61,566 nucleotides of DNA from DATGFK01 sp040007395 (GTDB taxonomy: Bacteria > Chloroflexota > Anaerolineae > Aggregatilineales > UBA2796), in NCBI GenBank assembly GCA_040007395.1, contig JBDTVG010000179.1:1-61566 (forward strand), in the 5' to 3' direction. Below, piece after piece: positions 51,801 to 58,471 of this stretch. A program made the translations under genes and the position numbers. The notes under the pieces were generated by a model. That model was not told the origin of the DNA and did no database searches. It saw only the letters and a program-made list of their open reading frames with translations. Each line of letters starts with the position of its first letter. Position 1 is the first letter of the stretch.

Positions 51801-53936
51801 GGTTGGTCAGCTAGGGTTGTTTACAACCTTAATAATTCGGGCTGTGAAATCGGGCATTTGCTATACATTCAAGTGCCGTCTTCGGCCTTTACAGGTTATG
51901 TTGACCGCGTTACCGTTACTTATGATTATAGTTGCCCCAATACAAGTAACTGTGTTGGGCAAGGTCGATTTGGAAACGATTCGCAGACCACTACCCTCAT
52001 CAAAGGAGACAATGTCCATCAGACGGTTAAGCTTGACACTATGCAATCTGGCCTTTCATTCTATATGCAAGGCGACAGTGGGGGTACAGGTTATGTTCCT
52101 ACGGGCTACATCAATCTCCGTAAAGTCGAGATATACGCAACAAGTGACCACGCCTCCCAGCAGACCATCCATTACACCTATGACAAGCTCTACCGCCTGA
52201 CCCAAGCCGAGTACGAGGGTACCGATGGGATTCCGACTCGGCAGTACGATTACACCTACGACCTGATGAATCGCACACAGGCCAAATTGACTCTGCCCAG
52301 TCTAACGCCTGTTATCGACGTGTTTACGTATAACGAAGCCAACCAAATCAAAACACGGACGCTAAACAATCAAACAGTCACTTATGACTACGACTTTGCG
52401 GGGAACCTGAAAAGTGATGGGCCTAACACCTATGGCTATGATCCCGCCAACCGCTTAAGGCAGTTTAGCAATATTGGTAACAGCATGTACACCGAATACC
52501 AATATGACGGGCTGGATCACCGCTCCAAGCAGATCGTGAATGGTGTTAACACGACCTACCTATATGACATCAACGCGGGGCTGCCCCAGCTACTCAGTGA
52601 GTCGGCGGGAAGCTCATCAACGTGGTATCTGAACGGTCTTGATGTGGTCGCCCAGCAGACTGGCCCAACATGGAGCTACTTCAGTCAGGACGGACTAGGG
52701 TCTGTCCGCCAGATGCTCGATCCGACGCAGAGTGTCACGATGAGTGCAGAGTACGATCCGTATGGCGTACCGATTGCGTCACCCACAACGACGCTGGGCT
52801 ACACCGGAGCACCGACCGACCAGAATAGCTTGGTGTACCTGAACGCCCGCTACCTCGACCCAGCGACAGGCACCTTCCTGAGCCGCGACCCCTTCGAGGG
52901 CATGGCAGACAGCGTTATGTCGCGCAACCCGTACAGCTATACGGGCGGCAACCCGGTCAATCGCACTGACCGCAATGGCAAATGCTTTTGGGATGGTTGC
53001 ATTGCCGAAGCCATAATAGTCGGAGCCGTATTTGGGGCAGTAACCAGCGCTGGCATTAACGGCGCAATCCAAATTGGCGCTGGGATGGCCTTCAAGCATC
53101 AGTCTTTGGGCGAGGCTTGGACCAACCTCAATTGGGGTGAGGTGGCGGTATCTGGGATTGAAGGTGCGGTCTTTGGTGCAATTGCAGGGCCAATTGGTGC
53201 GTGGACCGGTGGTTTGGTCAAAACAGGTAGTATCACTGGGGCGCAAGCATTAATCGGTGGATTCGCGTTCAATACGACAATCGGCACTGCTTCAAGTGTC
53301 TTCATCCATCGACAAGACTTTGCTTCGGCGGCGGTTGCTAATGTGGCAGGCGGTTTGATCGGTGAGGCAGTCGGTTATGGCTTGAGTAGGGCTTTTAGAC
53401 GACCGTCAATTGTTCCTGCCGAGACCGAAAATATGGCTGGGACAGGTGGTGTAACTTCATATGTCAATGAACAGCCGTCCACCAACATGCAAAACCAAGA
53501 GAAAAATATGTCATGTGGCGCTGCATGTATTCGACAATATTTACTCGATGTAGGTAAGGACGTACCAGAATCTGAGATCCGACCATTAGCAGGATTTTGG
53601 GAGAAATATGGAATCGAAGGTGAGCGAGCCGCAGATGCATTAAATGAACTCTATCCTGACAAAGAAGCTTTATTTTATGGTGGTGGGGTTCGTTACGATA
53701 CACCACTAGAAAATTTGAATCGTACAGGGACGTGGATGGCCCAGCTTGGATTATCAACCGGCCCTCACTGGGTATTGGTTGATGGCTTTAATGAAGCAGG
53801 ATTGTTAATGATTCGCGATCCATGGGGAGTAACTGGGCCTGGTTCTGGCTTCGGCTCTGAAGCTACAATAAAACCTGAAGATTTTCAGCATCTTTGGGAT
53901 CTCGCAGCAAATCAAGTGGTATATCGAAAGAGATAA
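42825..53936 (+). CDS. giant secreted RHS/YD-repeat polymorphic toxin with C39/papain-like peptidase tip
   Basis: The product has 3703 residues from the ATG with a GAGAAGG RBS. A short signal-like N-terminus is followed by PD40/WD-like propeller repeats (about 100-525, SADGRYVAFIS), a DUF6531-type prefix (about 564-645), YD repeats (about 680-2025), a Thr/Pro linker (about 2046-2162), and VCBS-like repeats (about 2165-2412, GDWNGDG) like those in the FG-GAP protein at 155-2239. After a second linker come a TolB-like propeller (about 2634-2902), a lectin-like beta domain (about 2955-3105) and the RHS core (about 3109-3384, DPYGVP...NARYLDPATGTFLSRDPFEG). The variable C-terminus (about 3386-3703) holds a glycine-rich hydrophobic helical part and a cysteine peptidase: SCGAAC (Cys3564), GPHWVLVDGF (His3648), IRDPWG (Asp3665). 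Core plus unique tip plus small downstream gene is the polymorphic-toxin arrangement. Confidence 0.85.
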   Translation: MTYRWITSLRRSLNLVLILGLGINPLTPIILLRASLENGKSTASVVSPEIASAAGATASAIIPPSIPAKSPVASVSSATSNSCDTSLAIKRVGFMNIGTSTGWTYSSSISGNGRYVVYTTHSSPYNLNEDDYEDISLFDRQTCTNTGIISTRYVPNNSFAMEPAISADGRYVAFISGGSAIVPNDTNNVADVFVYDRDTPQGGSHFTRASVSSTGIQANGPSIGSNWPIYNRTLSISADGRYVAFISDASNLSPSDTNQDPDAFVHDMVTGETSRVSVQTGGGQVDGNSVGIDAISISTPTYDNAQLPQDGPIVAFSSNSTQLVSSDNNNYSDVFIHNMKTNITSRISTNINGQEANNNSDSPSISANGGYVVFRSDATNLVDNSYNNQGDLFLYKIPTATLAATITLITMGYDGSHTDYGSRLPDISANGRFITFASQATHLVSGYDISGAQYNFYRYDSKTKTTTLLNIAFDGRYLGGLALTASLDFSVTISDDGINAAFPFWNYLGPHRLTPPEFLDIFPHANPSIFVTSILPSNLDAVSGDNLDSTCLDSNTAHQAQAFVGHSPNINPLTGNYAYSTTDLTIHSEGDPISFRRIYSTHRLGYTTDNDDMLGPGWTHNFDIRLLFSSPDAVTLQSCNGARQRFNRDGNGIYTPEPGLLASLTVATGSNGGYVVKLRNQTTYVFNAQGQLTQITRVPGLKTEWNVLNFSYYTNLPATASSVEKRLAWIKFDNFRNENGTQPERYLRFCYYDSGRLNSVIDTQLPDSTAPDYWNDCPETSSTNIVRAKVKFIYSNGYDNSLGNLIAARDVRGQVWDYIYGQTIADKPYLTKVLSPLDYPEGADQPWIEKQEYNSDDGRLLRQFNGNNNLTVELSPQSNSKLRIDVKDGRANTQTYFYNTLNSFAGIEYPFKPVGATATTTIQTETRYDENYRPVYRKDGNDNVTRLEWSANGHNLKSITDALNQTTSYEYDTATNNLLKISNLAGKRRTTEYRYGKDCDDNLVSNSFPMFVTAIKESSLSSSDGTIPTCTRFVPTASGNLGEVIDTQNKKTVYAYHRDDAYKRSVTVVKNYDGETTTSDKNVITTYLYDEQWNSQLAFISNDRDTPMPPTPTPQPAVRQLTASDPSQCSWKDNTHRGRLVTVVDPAGHWNLTGYDGADHLIVIDKNRRPQSLNDREPERPGNAIITCQQYDAAGRLEIMYETLSRLTNNSDLLNIFNRPVPNGMDLDKRYTHFRYDDANQLTRVIRNAFPSGTDPLDLYSFNTQYPDINISTGYIYDEAGNVTSSFNAGGLPERVDQTCYDNLNRPVMRVQNAKTGISSTACTFLSTSSAKPDEDVTTLMRYDAVGNVIQTTNVTNSSNTDLVTQFKYDALNRQTATIENVKPVSVTTDQNVKSYTFYNQLGQVQSKVDPVKHVTWLCYDGLNRPNRQVVNFSNISNLGSIDENTPPVHAPDKDPCLSTYTEDPSPDKDLVSLTVYDGLGRVLDTIDPLKRKTHLDYDALDRPTLKIANYQNGEFDPSLPDQDVFEQTQYDPLGRVISVATASPALTPSTTAFAPTCVSTSNTIDNRCRYTKISYDDSLLMVTTTQNYKDGNLDANNPDEDISTVVWYDAMGLPNRQDTPKRQNSIHEPILYSFYDGMDHLLKVTNKFWPDGKKTYVYDALGRLITQINALEKNTEITYDGLNRQCSIKDARQSQTKLIYNKLGQVIRRIDPNGVVTRLDYDGMGHLKYVWENYQGSDNPPPSNGCEYLSTDSATPTPNNQAFPDRNVRTAYEYDELGNLTKMTLPNGSVTNYTYDQLNRRLTVVGPLAGPNNTWTTTYSKIYQNDADAPGIPVLITQMTDPLGKVHKTEYNGLGQVLRTNHTDANQPKLDTQFSYDPAGRLLKMTDSLAGTPVANTDFKHDGMDRLTSVTDSFNKTVGYQYNVDGTRKELDLPDSRKINYEYFDSGLLQNVHTTGIGWNTQTQATYDYDVAGNVKTMVLGNGVRATYDYYEDNRLRSLEYQPPSSDAVLSAYVYSLDKVGNRCITQEYFEQPPATLNAPEPCPTETATEIPTNTPTVTPTFTETATSTATTTSTDTPTNTATATATNTATATPSNTATKTASATATNTPTATFTTSNTPTNTATPITPTKTATNTATRTPTNTATATATPTRTPTFTATPVPSVGDTIGVLHPSNQTFYLRNSNTTGNADITAPFGTNSAEVPITGDWNGDGIDTIGYFLPSTGEFVLRDSNSAGSPTYDFTFGASGDIPIVGNWNGNTGGIVPGNGKDGIGVYRPSNGTFYLRNTLSSGFADYTITFGNPSDLPIAGDWDHDGKDSPGVFRPSTSQFFLTNQVCNCSGVAAYTMTFGASGDQPIAGDWNGDGISGIGVFRSTTTQMFLHNNPTTSGAATADFSFTYGSIGDKPVAGHWAAGSLPSQALTLSTNNLCTLPTQPRAWEVQNPNTQPVKFVWTILNSTRGQSGKGIVPAGGTMTFMTLPEPANGIVQIYVNGILQAAQASTVPACTATPSATPTASATPRDTVTAPPTHIPSSTNTMLPTNTATLNMVTPTRTIVVTATSTNAATLTIEVATATPIFIVTPTATPTNTATQTVAPATATPTSTVTATLTPSVTATPTYTASATNTATTTATPSNHGGRIVFASDRDGGNWDIYSMNGDGTDVQRLTSDPAVDGQPTWSPDGTQIAFFSARDGNWEIYVMNADGSHVQRITHNNVVDEQPAWSPDGKQIVFASGPSDHLDLYTMNVDGSQLQRLTNNGSSNQQPAWSPDGKEIAYTSGHGADTDLYVMAVDGSATRRLTNDFHTNQQPTWSADGQRLLYSSNRGGNFDVYVMDAADSANNQNLTNSPTAEQQAVWSPDNHQIAFSSKRADHLDIYVMNADGSAAHNLTAQHGENGSPSWTDTATITVTPSSTPHLAPTFVPNQSSIVNVQFVPPTLAPVRPNRQIVNRPALQPVAQISPTLTLNFEADSYNAAPETVGNCNVAGDAGIWAVNTGWSARVVYNLNNSGCEIGHLLYIQVPSSAFTGYVDRVTVTYDYSCPNTSNCVGQGRFGNDSQTTTLIKGDNVHQTVKLDTMQSGLSFYMQGDSGGTGYVPTGYINLRKVEIYATSDHASQQTIHYTYDKLYRLTQAEYEGTDGIPTRQYDYTYDLMNRTQAKLTLPSLTPVIDVFTYNEANQIKTRTLNNQTVTYDYDFAGNLKSDGPNTYGYDPANRLRQFSNIGNSMYTEYQYDGLDHRSKQIVNGVNTTYLYDINAGLPQLLSESAGSSSTWYLNGLDVVAQQTGPTWSYFSQDGLGSVRQMLDPTQSVTMSAEYDPYGVPIASPTTTLGYTGAPTDQNSLVYLNARYLDPATGTFLSRDPFEGMADSVMSRNPYSYTGGNPVNRTDRNGKCFWDGCIAEAIIVGAVFGAVTSAGINGAIQIGAGMAFKHQSLGEAWTNLNWGEVAVSGIEGAVFGAIAGPIGAWTGGLVKTGSITGAQALIGGFAFNTTIGTASSVFIHRQDFASAAVANVAGGLIGEAVGYGLSRAFRRPSIVPAETENMAGTGGVTSYVNEQPSTNMQNQEKNMSCGAACIRQYLLDVGKDVPESEIRPLAGFWEKYGIEGERAADALNELYPDKEALFYGGGVRYDTPLENLNRTGTWMAQLGLSTGPHWVLVDGFNEAGLLMIRDPWGVTGPGSGFGSEATIKPEDFQHLWDLAANQVVYRKR

Positions 53937-53938
53937 AA

Positions 53939-54262
53939 ATGACAATTCAGGATGCAGTAAAATACTTGGTAAATAATGGCTTGATAGCTGAGGCCATCAA
54001 TAATGAGACGCAGATTTCAGGTGGCACTGCACTCGTACCACTTGGAGACATTACTGGGGTTCGCAACGCGTTTACGATTTATCGAGATCAAAACCATTGG
54101 GTAGTTTATTTGCCAGCGCTATATAAAGACTTGCGCGAGGAATCTCTTTTAGCTGCTGTACAAACTGTAATTGAACTAACCGAACCTTTATTACATCAGG
54201 AAGATAATTTAGGGTCACAAAGTGAAAGTGATCTACCATCAGGTACCGATAGTGTAGCCTAA
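53939..54262 (+). CDS. probable immunity protein to the peptidase toxin
   Basis: The 107-residue acidic soluble protein (MTIQDAVKYLVNNGLIAEAIN...) starts 2 bp after the toxin stop codon. It shows the helix-strand pattern of a small alpha/beta protein with YRDQNHWVVYLPALYKD, a tail of Ser/Asp. No database family is recognised. In polymorphic toxin loci the gene directly after the toxin tip encodes its specific inhibitor, which is the inference here. Confidence 0.65.
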   Translation: MTIQDAVKYLVNNGLIAEAINNETQISGGTALVPLGDITGVRNAFTIYRDQNHWVVYLPALYKDLREESLLAAVQTVIELTEPLLHQEDNLGSQSESDLPSGTDSVA

Positions 54263-54269
54263 ACATCAT

Positions 54270-54795
54270 CCACCAGTGTGATGGACTGGATCACTGCTAC
54301 AAGCAGACCGTAAACGGTGATTCCACGACCTACGTGTTTGACATCAACGCACAGTTACCCCAGCTGTTCAGTGAGTCAACGGGGAATTCGACGCGGTATC
54401 TGAATGGTCTGGATGTCGTTGCCCAGCAGCGGAATAACGAAGGGTGGAGCTACTTCGGACAGGATGGGCTGGGGTCTGTCCGCCAGATGATCGATCCGGC
54501 GCAGAATGTCACGATGAACGCCGAGTACGATCCGTATGGGGTGCCGATTGCGCCACCCACGACGACACTGGGCTACACCGGTGCGCCGACCGACGCAAAT
54601 GGCCTGGTGTACCTGAACGCCCGCTACCTCGACCCAGCGACTGGCACCTTCCTGACCCGTGACCCCTTCGAGGGCGTGGCAGACAGCGCCATGTCGCGCA
54701 ACCCGTACAGCTATACTGGCGGCAACCCGGTCAATCGCACCGACAGAAGTGGGAAATTCGCACCGGTACATTTTGCATGGCACCTTTTGAATTAA
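54270..54795 (+). pseudogene. displaced orphan RHS core/tip cassette
   Basis: From about 54270 the sequence reads HQCDGLDHCYKQTVNG...TTYVFDINAQ and runs to 54795 in frame. It is about 85-90% alike to the RHS core end of the giant gene (52505-52977), ending NPVNRTDRSGK and then a new short tip FAPVHFAWHLLN. It has no start region, signal or N-terminal part. It is the typical silent alternative tip left behind, or stored, after tip exchange by recombination in the core. The remnant peptide can be made from the GTG at 54334 but is unlikely to be functional. Confidence 0.75.
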
Positions 54796-54814
54796 GTCTC
54801 GGTGCCGAATTATC

Positions 54815-54855
54815 AGCGCGTGAGGCAGGTATAGAATATTCTCACGCGCTTTGTT
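54815..54855 (+). terminator. hairpin terminator after toxin locus
   Basis: A 10-bp perfect inverted repeat (54815-54824 with 54841-54850) around a 16-nt loop followed by TTGTT. It ends the RHS region before the convergent histidine kinase gene. Confidence 0.65.
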
Positions 54856-54919
54856 AAGACACTTAAAAATAAATTTTCATTATGTGTGGGCATTGAGGTT
54901 GCCCCAAAAAGTTCAATAG

Positions 54920-56896
54920 TTAGCCGGAAAAGCGTACATTATCTCGATCAGCCAGAGTAGGATCTGCCAGTGGCAGTGTGAAGTGGAATGTGGTTCCTTG
55001 TCCGGCTTGACTCTCAACCCAAATTCTGCCGTTTTGCAGTTCGATAAAGCGTTTGCTAATGTGCAATCCCAGACCTGTCCCGCCGAATTCACGGGTAATC
55101 TCTTGTGAGCCTTGAAGGTAGGGCGTGAATAGGCTTTCCAGCACTTGTGGTGAAATGCCGGGTCCGGTATCGGCAACTGCAAAATGCAGCATCGTTGTTT
55201 CGGGATATACACTCAACGTGATGCTACCTGTAGTCGTAAACTTCACAGCATTTCCGACAATGTTAGTCAGCACTTGCGTGAGCCGTAAATCGTCAGCCAA
55301 GATAGCAGGTAATGAAGTACTGTATGCTGTGCGAAACTCTACGCCATTTTGGAGGGTGATCAGTGCGTTTTGGTGTACCTGTTCCAAAATAGGCAGCGGA
55401 TCAATCGCTTTGACGGCAATCTCCATTTTTCCCGCTTCAATTTTGGCAAGATCGAGTACTTCATCCACTAACTTCTTGAGAAGTTGTGCATTGTATTCGA
55501 CATCCACAATATCCAATCGATAGGCTTCTGGCAGAGGGATGTTCTGAAATGTCTCAGGGAAATTCAAGACGAACTCAGTAGTATGCAGGATATTGCTCAC
55601 AGGGTTTCTAATCTCATGGCTCATGTACGTGATAAACTGTGTTTTGGCGGCGTTGGCTTGCTGGGCCTCTTCGAATAGCTCGGCATTGCGGATGGCGATG
55701 GCAATTTGCCGAGCCAGGATCTGGAGTACTTCAATATCAGCGGCAGAAAACGCATTGAGTTGATCACTCTCAATATCGAGTACCCCTACGAGTTTTTCTT
55801 CGGATGTACGGACAAATAAGGGGATCGTGACTTCAGATAATGTTTGTGGGAATAACGCATCATAGGCAAATCGGCTATCCTTGCGGACATCAGCGACCAT
55901 AACCACTTCCCGCAGGACAGCCGCAGCCCCGACTAAACTGGTGATATCTAAAGCGTGCTGCCGACTATCCGTCGAAGTAAGCGGCGGAAAAGTTCCCGCA
56001 GCAGCACGTAAGATAAGGGCTTCTTGTGTACCATCGTAGAGGTAAACGGCAACGGCATAGTAGTCGAAAGTCTGCTGGATTTCCTCAACCATCACTTGCA
56101 ACAAATTATCTAAGGTCAAAAATGCAGTTATGTGCTGCCCTACACGTGTGATGGCGCTTAGTTGCTCAGCGCGATAGGATAGCTTGCGGTTGAGTTGCGT
56201 TAATGGATCAAACAATCGCTGCTGTAGCACTGGCCCAGCCAAAATGAGCACACTTAGCGTATAAAGATTGGCTCCTACCGAGAATTTAGGCAGAATATCG
56301 GTGATATAGGCGAAGCCCGCAACATGCAATAATATCAACCCCAAAAATAATCGTCGGTTAGTGTTCAGTGATGCTCGCTTAATTTCCGTGAGCAGGATAA
56401 GAAACGAATACCCATTAATGATTTCGCCAAGGGCCAACAAGACTAATCCTATCGTGCTTGTTGAGCGTTCCAGAGTTCCGTTAGGAAAATAGCTTACTTG
56501 GGGAAACAATAAATTCTGACTGCCAAAAACGGCAACGACGAATACATAAATCACTATCAATCTAACCACAATTCGTTGCGAAAAAGTCCATGCAATGAGG
56601 AATTCCAGGACAAAGATTAGGGTAAATAAGGGGATCGTCGATAAGGCTATTGCTGCCATATTGAAGTACGGTAGCAAGTGAGGTGGATCGAGGCGACCGA
56701 CAATGTCGATAACGCAATTCATTAGCCCAAAGCAGCCAATACAAAAGACCAGTGCGGCGAAGGCCTGTCCTTTGGTATCTCGTGTGAGCTGAAATAAAAC
56801 AAGCATTACCACCGAAAAGCTGGTGATGGCGGTGAGCGCTTCGGACAGCAGTACTAAGCCTGCAAACCACTGCCCAACTTCGGTGAGCTGTACCAT
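54920..56896 (-). CDS. membrane histidine kinase with GAF domain
   Basis: The 658-residue sensor kinase has an N-terminal block of about seven hydrophobic helices (20-235), resembling a histidine-kinase 7TM input region. A GAF domain follows (about 255-415, AITRVGQHITAFLTLDNLLQ...), then a dimerisation/phospho-acceptor domain (FITYMSHEIRNPVSN, His at about 436) and an HATPase_c domain with N box NIVGNAVKF, G1 ADTGPGIS, and G2 FGGTGLGL. It lies 13 bp after the GNAT gene and is probably co-transcribed with it. No response regulator adjoins; those at 41.2-42.3 kb are candidates. Confidence 0.9.
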   Translation of the reverse strand: MVQLTEVGQWFAGLVLLSEALTAITSFSVVMLVLFQLTRDTKGQAFAALVFCIGCFGLMNCVIDIVGRLDPPHLLPYFNMAAIALSTIPLFTLIFVLEFLIAWTFSQRIVVRLIVIYVFVVAVFGSQNLLFPQVSYFPNGTLERSTSTIGLVLLALGEIINGYSFLILLTEIKRASLNTNRRLFLGLILLHVAGFAYITDILPKFSVGANLYTLSVLILAGPVLQQRLFDPLTQLNRKLSYRAEQLSAITRVGQHITAFLTLDNLLQVMVEEIQQTFDYYAVAVYLYDGTQEALILRAAAGTFPPLTSTDSRQHALDITSLVGAAAVLREVVMVADVRKDSRFAYDALFPQTLSEVTIPLFVRTSEEKLVGVLDIESDQLNAFSAADIEVLQILARQIAIAIRNAELFEEAQQANAAKTQFITYMSHEIRNPVSNILHTTEFVLNFPETFQNIPLPEAYRLDIVDVEYNAQLLKKLVDEVLDLAKIEAGKMEIAVKAIDPLPILEQVHQNALITLQNGVEFRTAYSTSLPAILADDLRLTQVLTNIVGNAVKFTTTGSITLSVYPETTMLHFAVADTGPGISPQVLESLFTPYLQGSQEITREFGGTGLGLHISKRFIELQNGRIWVESQAGQGTTFHFTLPLADPTLADRDNVRFSG

Positions 56897-56909
56897 ATGT
56901 TTTCTCAGA

Positions 56910-57536
56910 CTATTGGGGATTTCTTACCAAGAACCAAGCATGAAGCCTGCCTCTAGGGGTATTCCCTTCTTCGGCAATATGAAAACCTACTCGCTGGTAA
57001 AACCGTAATGTTCGCGGATTCAAAGTTTCCAAGTAACACGGAAGTCCTGCGGCATCAGCGCGGGATAAGATAGGTTCCAGTAGGCGTACTCCGATACCTT
57101 GCCCTTGCAAGCGTGGATCGACCCCAATCATAAATAAATACCAGTGCGGGCTAGGCATCACACGTTTTCGAATTGCTTCGGCATAGTTAACAAAATCGAG
57201 AGCACGCAGTACTCGGCGCACACCAATGCGGATATAAGCACCCAATAATCCCGATCGGATCATTTTGTTCAACGGAATACTGGTGTGCCCAGGTTTCATC
57301 CATAGCGCTACGCCGTTGACCGAGTTTGGTGTGGTGTAAACTTCATCATATAGAAGCGCGTAGTTGAGTACGCGACTGTATAGATCAGGGAGCAGTTTGG
57401 CACGAAGGTCATCTTCGGGGATATAGTACTTCGGTGCAGGATCATCGAAGAATGACTTGGCTAGGATTTGGCTTGCTACCTTGATTTGGAAACGTTGCAG
57501 AGGTACGGATGCAGAATTGACCAGTTGAGTTGCCAT
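56910..57536 (-). CDS. GNAT-family N-acetyltransferase
   Basis: The 208-residue protein (ATG 57536; TTG at 57548 possible) has the acetyl-CoA-binding motif MIGVDPRLQGQGIGVRLLEPIL (about 133-155) and the following GLPCYLETLNPRTLRFYQRVGF motif of GNAT enzymes. The substrate is unknown. A neighbouring region (57549-57763) is AT-rich and probably carries its promoter. It is the first gene of a two-gene unit with the membrane histidine kinase. Confidence 0.85.
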   Translation of the reverse strand: MATQLVNSASVPLQRFQIKVASQILAKSFFDDPAPKYYIPEDDLRAKLLPDLYSRVLNYALLYDEVYTTPNSVNGVALWMKPGHTSIPLNKMIRSGLLGAYIRIGVRRVLRALDFVNYAEAIRKRVMPSPHWYLFMIGVDPRLQGQGIGVRLLEPILSRADAAGLPCYLETLNPRTLRFYQRVGFHIAEEGNTPRGRLHAWFLVRNPQ

Positions 57537-57763
57537 TACAGTACTCAAAAAATAATGTGTAGTGCCGGTCGAGCAAACATGCAGAGCTATGCAAAGAGGT
57601 GCTTGCTACAGCAATAGTGTTGAGAGTTCATTGAAGAAAATAAAGCGGCAATAACTCTAACCATTGATTATACAATAAATCTTAGAAATTTTCTATAGAA
57701 AATATATTTTTCCTTAATTAGGCAACGCTCTATTGACTATTACTGATAAACTCAGGCGTATTG

Positions 57764-58471
57764 TCAGTTATTTGCAATGGGCCAAGAAATATGCCAGGTT
57801 GAGTTAGCGAGTTCCTGCCCACTGGTTAGCCACAAGTTGCCATTATGAACTTCGGCGATCCGCTGGCAGATCAATAAATCCAGCCCTAACTCGCTATCAG
57901 GATGAGCACGCAAGAAATCCCTTATCGGTACTTCGTGCGGTATCGCTGCACTTTGACCGTCCTGCACCGACACAATTACAAAGCGTTCGGCTGCTCGTAC
58001 TATGATATGAATTGTGTCATTATGGGCTAATCGAATCATGGTTGTGAGGAGAATATGTAGAGCTTGTTGGAGATAATCGCTATTGGCATCCAAGAGCGTT
58101 AAGTCATCTTCCATATCGAGAACAAGCTGACGATGAAGCGTATTGGCGAGTGGTTGTACTTCGTTGTAGACTCGCTGGATTGCATAGGCAATTTCAATTA
58201 CGGAGTGTTCCTGAGGCAAACTATCGATACTGACCAGCCCAAGCAATTTTTCAGCAATCGCCAGTACCCCTTCGGCAGCACCCCGCATTTGTGAGATGTT
58301 CTCCCGAACGAGCGGACTCACCTCACCTTCCGCTCCATATAAAATCGTATCAGCAAGTTGCATAATATCCGTTAGCGGTGTGGAAATTTTATGCCCAACA
58401 TTTTGTAGGAGTGTGCGTCTATCCTGTGGGCTGCTCATTTTAGTTTCCCAATAGCGGTATCTATCTATCAC
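57764..58471 (-). CDS. histidine-kinase-like protein without input domain
   Basis: The 235-residue protein has an H-box-like start (LLQNVGHKISTPLTDIM; His with K instead of the usual E), a helical pair, and an ATPase-like C-terminus in which the G boxes are reduced (DSELGLDLLICQRIAEVHNG remains; the N box is not clear). It is probably a degenerate kinase acting as a phosphotransfer or scaffold protein. The GTG start at 58471 overlaps the stop of the preceding gene (GTGA), a sign of coupling; an ATG at 58438 is an alternative. Part of the minus-strand conjugation unit. Confidence 0.7.
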   Translation of the reverse strand: MIDRYRYWETKMSSPQDRRTLLQNVGHKISTPLTDIMQLADTILYGAEGEVSPLVRENISQMRGAAEGVLAIAEKLLGLVSIDSLPQEHSVIEIAYAIQRVYNEVQPLANTLHRQLVLDMEDDLTLLDANSDYLQQALHILLTTMIRLAHNDTIHIIVRAAERFVIVSVQDGQSAAIPHEVPIRDFLRAHPDSELGLDLLICQRIAEVHNGNLWLTSGQELANSTWHISWPIANN

